Assembly (NCBI GenBank): GCA_022578965.1
Contig: MU400940.1
Coordinates: 1-19,926 of the forward strand
Source: Xylaria sp. FL1777
Lineage: Eukaryota; Ascomycota; Sordariomycetes; Xylariales; Xylariaceae
Reading direction: 5' to 3'
DNA length: 19,926 nt
Part shown: one piece after another, positions 17,539 to 19,926 of the stretch
Position numbering within the stretch: the stretch's first letter is position 1
How the letters are laid out: every line of letters begins with the position of its first letter
The notes under the pieces: model-generated
What the model was told of the DNA's origin: nothing
The model's input: only the letters and a program-made list of their open reading frames with translations
The model's database searches: none
Made by a program: the position numbers and the translations under genes

Positions 17539-19835
17539 CACACCACACACTAATTGATTAATTGATTGATTGATTAATTATCTTTAACGTTAAGTATAAG
17601 GCTTTAGCCACTTTGCATACCTCTTATAAAGTATTAAACGTAGCAAGCTTTATTTATTTATATTATATTAGGGGTATATATATATAGTAAAATATGTTAA
17701 TATAAAGAAAATTAATTGATTAATTAATTAGTTAATTAATTGTTATGCGTTATATTTTTACTAAATTATAATGCTATTTTGTGCTTTCGGAAGCTTTATT
17801 ATTTTAATGCTTGTAGTTATTATGCTTTAATTCTTTAAGCTAAAAACTTTAGTTCTTTATTATTATTTTAGTTATTTAATAAGTTTTATTAAGTTAAGCT
17901 TTTGCTTTTTTTTTTGTTTAATATATTATTTGCTAAAGCAAACAGTTATATAGTATTATTATATAGCTATTTTTAAAGGTTTTTAAATTTTATTTATATT
18001 TTTAGTTATTAGTTATTATTAATTTTATATGTATTTTTAGGATTTTTTTTAAAAGTTAGTTTTAATATACTAAAAAAATAGTAATAACTATAATATTTTT
18101 AGCCTTTAAGCTAAAGCTTAAAGTATAACTATTTTTAGTTCTTTTTTACTATTATTATTACTTTTTGCTTTTTTTTATTTCTGCTGTTTTTTTATAAAAT
18201 CTTTATAAATGCAGCACTATTTACCTTTAAGTTAAAAAAATAAGCATATTTTATTAAAATAGTTAATTATTTAGCAAAAGTTCTAAAATGCCTTAAAGTA
18301 TTTTAGTAGCTAAAAAAAATATTTAAGCTTATTATATACTTTTATAAGTTTTAAGTTATAAAATAACATTAGTTAGTTAGCTTTTAGCTATTTAAATTTA
18401 TTTTTTTTAAGTTTTAGTTTAAATAGCTTTAGCTATTTATTTTGTAATATTATTATAAGCTTATAATTTACTAAGTATATTAGTTTTTTGTTTACTATTT
18501 TTTTTAAGTAAAACATATAAATATAATAAACTTTGGCCTTTTTATAGTTAAATCTTTTGTAGTACTATTTATAGTTTTCGTAAGCTAATATAGCACTTAA
18601 ATATTATTTTAAGATTTTTTTAAAAAAAAATAATGTTTTTAAGCATTTGTTTAATTAGTATTTATATTTTATGTTTTTAAGCTATTTTAATATGCTAGCA
18701 TTTAAGTCTTTTGTTTAGTTTTTAGTTATTTTTTTAATTTATTATTTTAGCGTTTTTTTAAGTTTAGCTATTATTAAAGTAGCTTTAAAGTTATAAAATC
18801 TGTTTTTTAACTTTAGTTTTATTAGTATGTTTGCTTATTTATTATTGTTAATATTGCAGTGCTTTAAGCTTTAGCATATTTTAATGTTATATTATTTTAT
18901 TAGTTTATATATTTTTATAAAAACCTATTATAACATTACTAAAGCGTTTTTTTAAGCGTATTAAATTACTACTATATTATTTATATAAAAAGTTATAATA
19001 ATATTAGTTAAGTATTTTTGCATAGCTTTTTAAAGCTTCTTTAAAGCTTTTAATACTTTTATATTAAACATTATACTATATAAGTTTAGTTTTTCTTTTT
19101 TTTTATAATAAATGTTTGTTTTTTATAAATAGCATATTTATAACTTATGTTATTATATATTTTTAAACTATTTAAAAAAACAATAATATTAAATTTTAAT
19201 TAGTTTATAAACTATTGTTTAAACGTTTTTACTGCTGTTTTTTTATTAATGCTATTTATAAAGTTAGCTTTTAATTCTATAAAAAACTTTAGTAAGTATA
19301 ATATTAGCTTTTAAATATTTAGCAGTATTTATGCTATAATTTATAAATTAATATAAGCTTTTTGTTTTTATTTGGCTAATTTGCTTCTTTATATTGTTTT
19401 AAGTACTAATTATAATACTAATAAATATATATTATATACTGTTTTTATTTTTAAAGCAAATTGGTTTTTAGTTTATTTAAGCGCTATTTTTGCAGTTAAA
19501 ATTTTGCTTGTAAAAAATAAGCTGTTTTTAAAAAACGTTTTTTATATTAGCAATACTTTATAAGCTGCTTTTAAAAGTGCTTACTAAATTATATATATAT
19601 GTTTTTTAAGCTTTATGCTTATTAAACGTTTATAGTTATTTGTAGTTTTATTTGCAGGTTTTTTTTGTTTTTTGTATTATGCTTTATATTTATACAAAAG
19701 TAATAGTATTAAAACTATATTAATTATTTTTTAAAAACTTGCTGTTAAAAAGCCTTTAATTATAGCTAAAATAGCTTTAATATAGTTTGCTATTTTGCTT
19801 TTTTTAGCTGCTTTTTTTTTTATATGCTTTTAAAA
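17539..19835. repeat. AT-rich, RIP-like block (degraded repeat)
   Basis: About 2.3 kb with very low G+C, roughly 15-20 percent by eye, and sharp edges on both sides. It opens with simple TTGA/TTAA repeats (17551-17580 and 17711-17742), then becomes TA-rich with many A and T homopolymers. In seven sampled 60-base lines (18781-19080 and 19261-19380) I counted 32 C, of which 18 follow a G and only 6 precede an A, so CpA is depleted and residual C sits in GCT or ACT contexts. This fits RIP (CpA to TpA) of a former repeat. All long frames are broken. A 63-codon plus-strand frame at 19372-19563 is of AT-biased composition and is not called as a gene. The parent element cannot be named. Confidence 0.75.
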
Positions 19836-19926
19836 TGTCACGGGAGGTATGAAGCATCAAAGGTCAGGTACAATAGTCAATATATCTCTAGTCTCATAGT
19901 AGGTATCTAACAAGACTAAAGCTTGA
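19836..19926. mobile_element. Possible LTR edge beginning TGTCACGGG
   Basis: Composition returns to normal within a few bases at 19836, where the sequence begins TGTCACGGGAGG. Fungal LTRs begin with TG, commonly followed by sequence of this kind, and the boundary coincides exactly with the end of the AT-rich block. The window ends after 91 bases, so neither the other end nor a matching copy can be seen. It may instead be ordinary unique flank. Confidence 0.25.

Noticed and set aside
19372..19563. 63-codon plus-strand open frame in the AT block
   Set aside because: Composition is fully AT-driven (Phe, Leu, Ile, Tyr, Asn, Lys). There is no domain, and an open run of this length is expected by chance somewhere in such a block.
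18750..19830. A minus-strand frame in the AT block whose stops are nearly all TAA or TAG, as if CAA/CAG codons had been mutated
   Set aside because: I followed it by hand, but the stop density is close to what the base composition alone predicts and the frame breaks near 18740. It does not show a former gene convincingly.
1..19926. tRNA, rRNA, CRISPR array or telomere repeats
   Set aside because: No GGTTCGANTCC-type B box with a matching A box, no rRNA-like conserved sequence, no regularly spaced direct repeats, and no TTAGGG arrays were found by eye.

Overview
The window looks like nuclear DNA of a filamentous ascomycete (Pezizomycotina). Support comes from eukaryotic genes with short spliceosomal introns (52-67 nt, GT...AG), a long HET-domain protein, a GIT1-type permease, a fungal DUF2235/GTPase protein, and a 2.3-kb very AT-rich block with sharp edges that resembles DNA damaged by repeat-induced point mutation (RIP). 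No species is identified.

Layout, left to right. Positions 1-592 hold low-complexity sequence with a 32-base G run and no gene. A small secreted protein gene, possibly DUF4360-like, is on the minus strand (593-1078). A single-exon SAM-dependent methyltransferase is on the plus strand (2099-3055). A four-exon glycerophosphodiester/phosphate-type MFS permease (GIT1-like, 512 aa when spliced) is on the minus strand (4112-5830). Its long upstream gap holds three CACGTG palindromes, the core recognised by Pho4/NUC-1-type regulators. A four-exon, 1076-aa protein (8142-11547, plus) fuses a DUF2235 alpha/beta-hydrolase-like domain to a P-loop GTPase, a hydrophobic helical region and a long disordered tail. 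Its hydrolase nucleophile position is Gly instead of Ser. After a 1.6-kb hairpin-rich gap comes a single-exon 782-aa HET-domain protein (13136-15484, plus), convergent with a 238-aa dimeric alpha/beta-barrel (ABM-like) protein (16066-16782, minus). From about 17.54 kb to 19.835 kb is the AT-rich, gene-free block. It ends abruptly at a TGTCACGGG sequence that may be the edge of an LTR.

How the genes relate. This is not an operon or an obvious biosynthetic cluster. The most coherent theme is the right half: a DUF2235-GTPase protein and a HET protein, separated by 1.6 kb without another gene and lying near a degraded repeat. Fungal HET proteins act in non-self recognition and cell death, so this stretch may be a recognition or defence locus. 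That is inference from domains and proximity only. All intron boundaries were worked out by hand from frame continuity and splice consensus and need transcript support.
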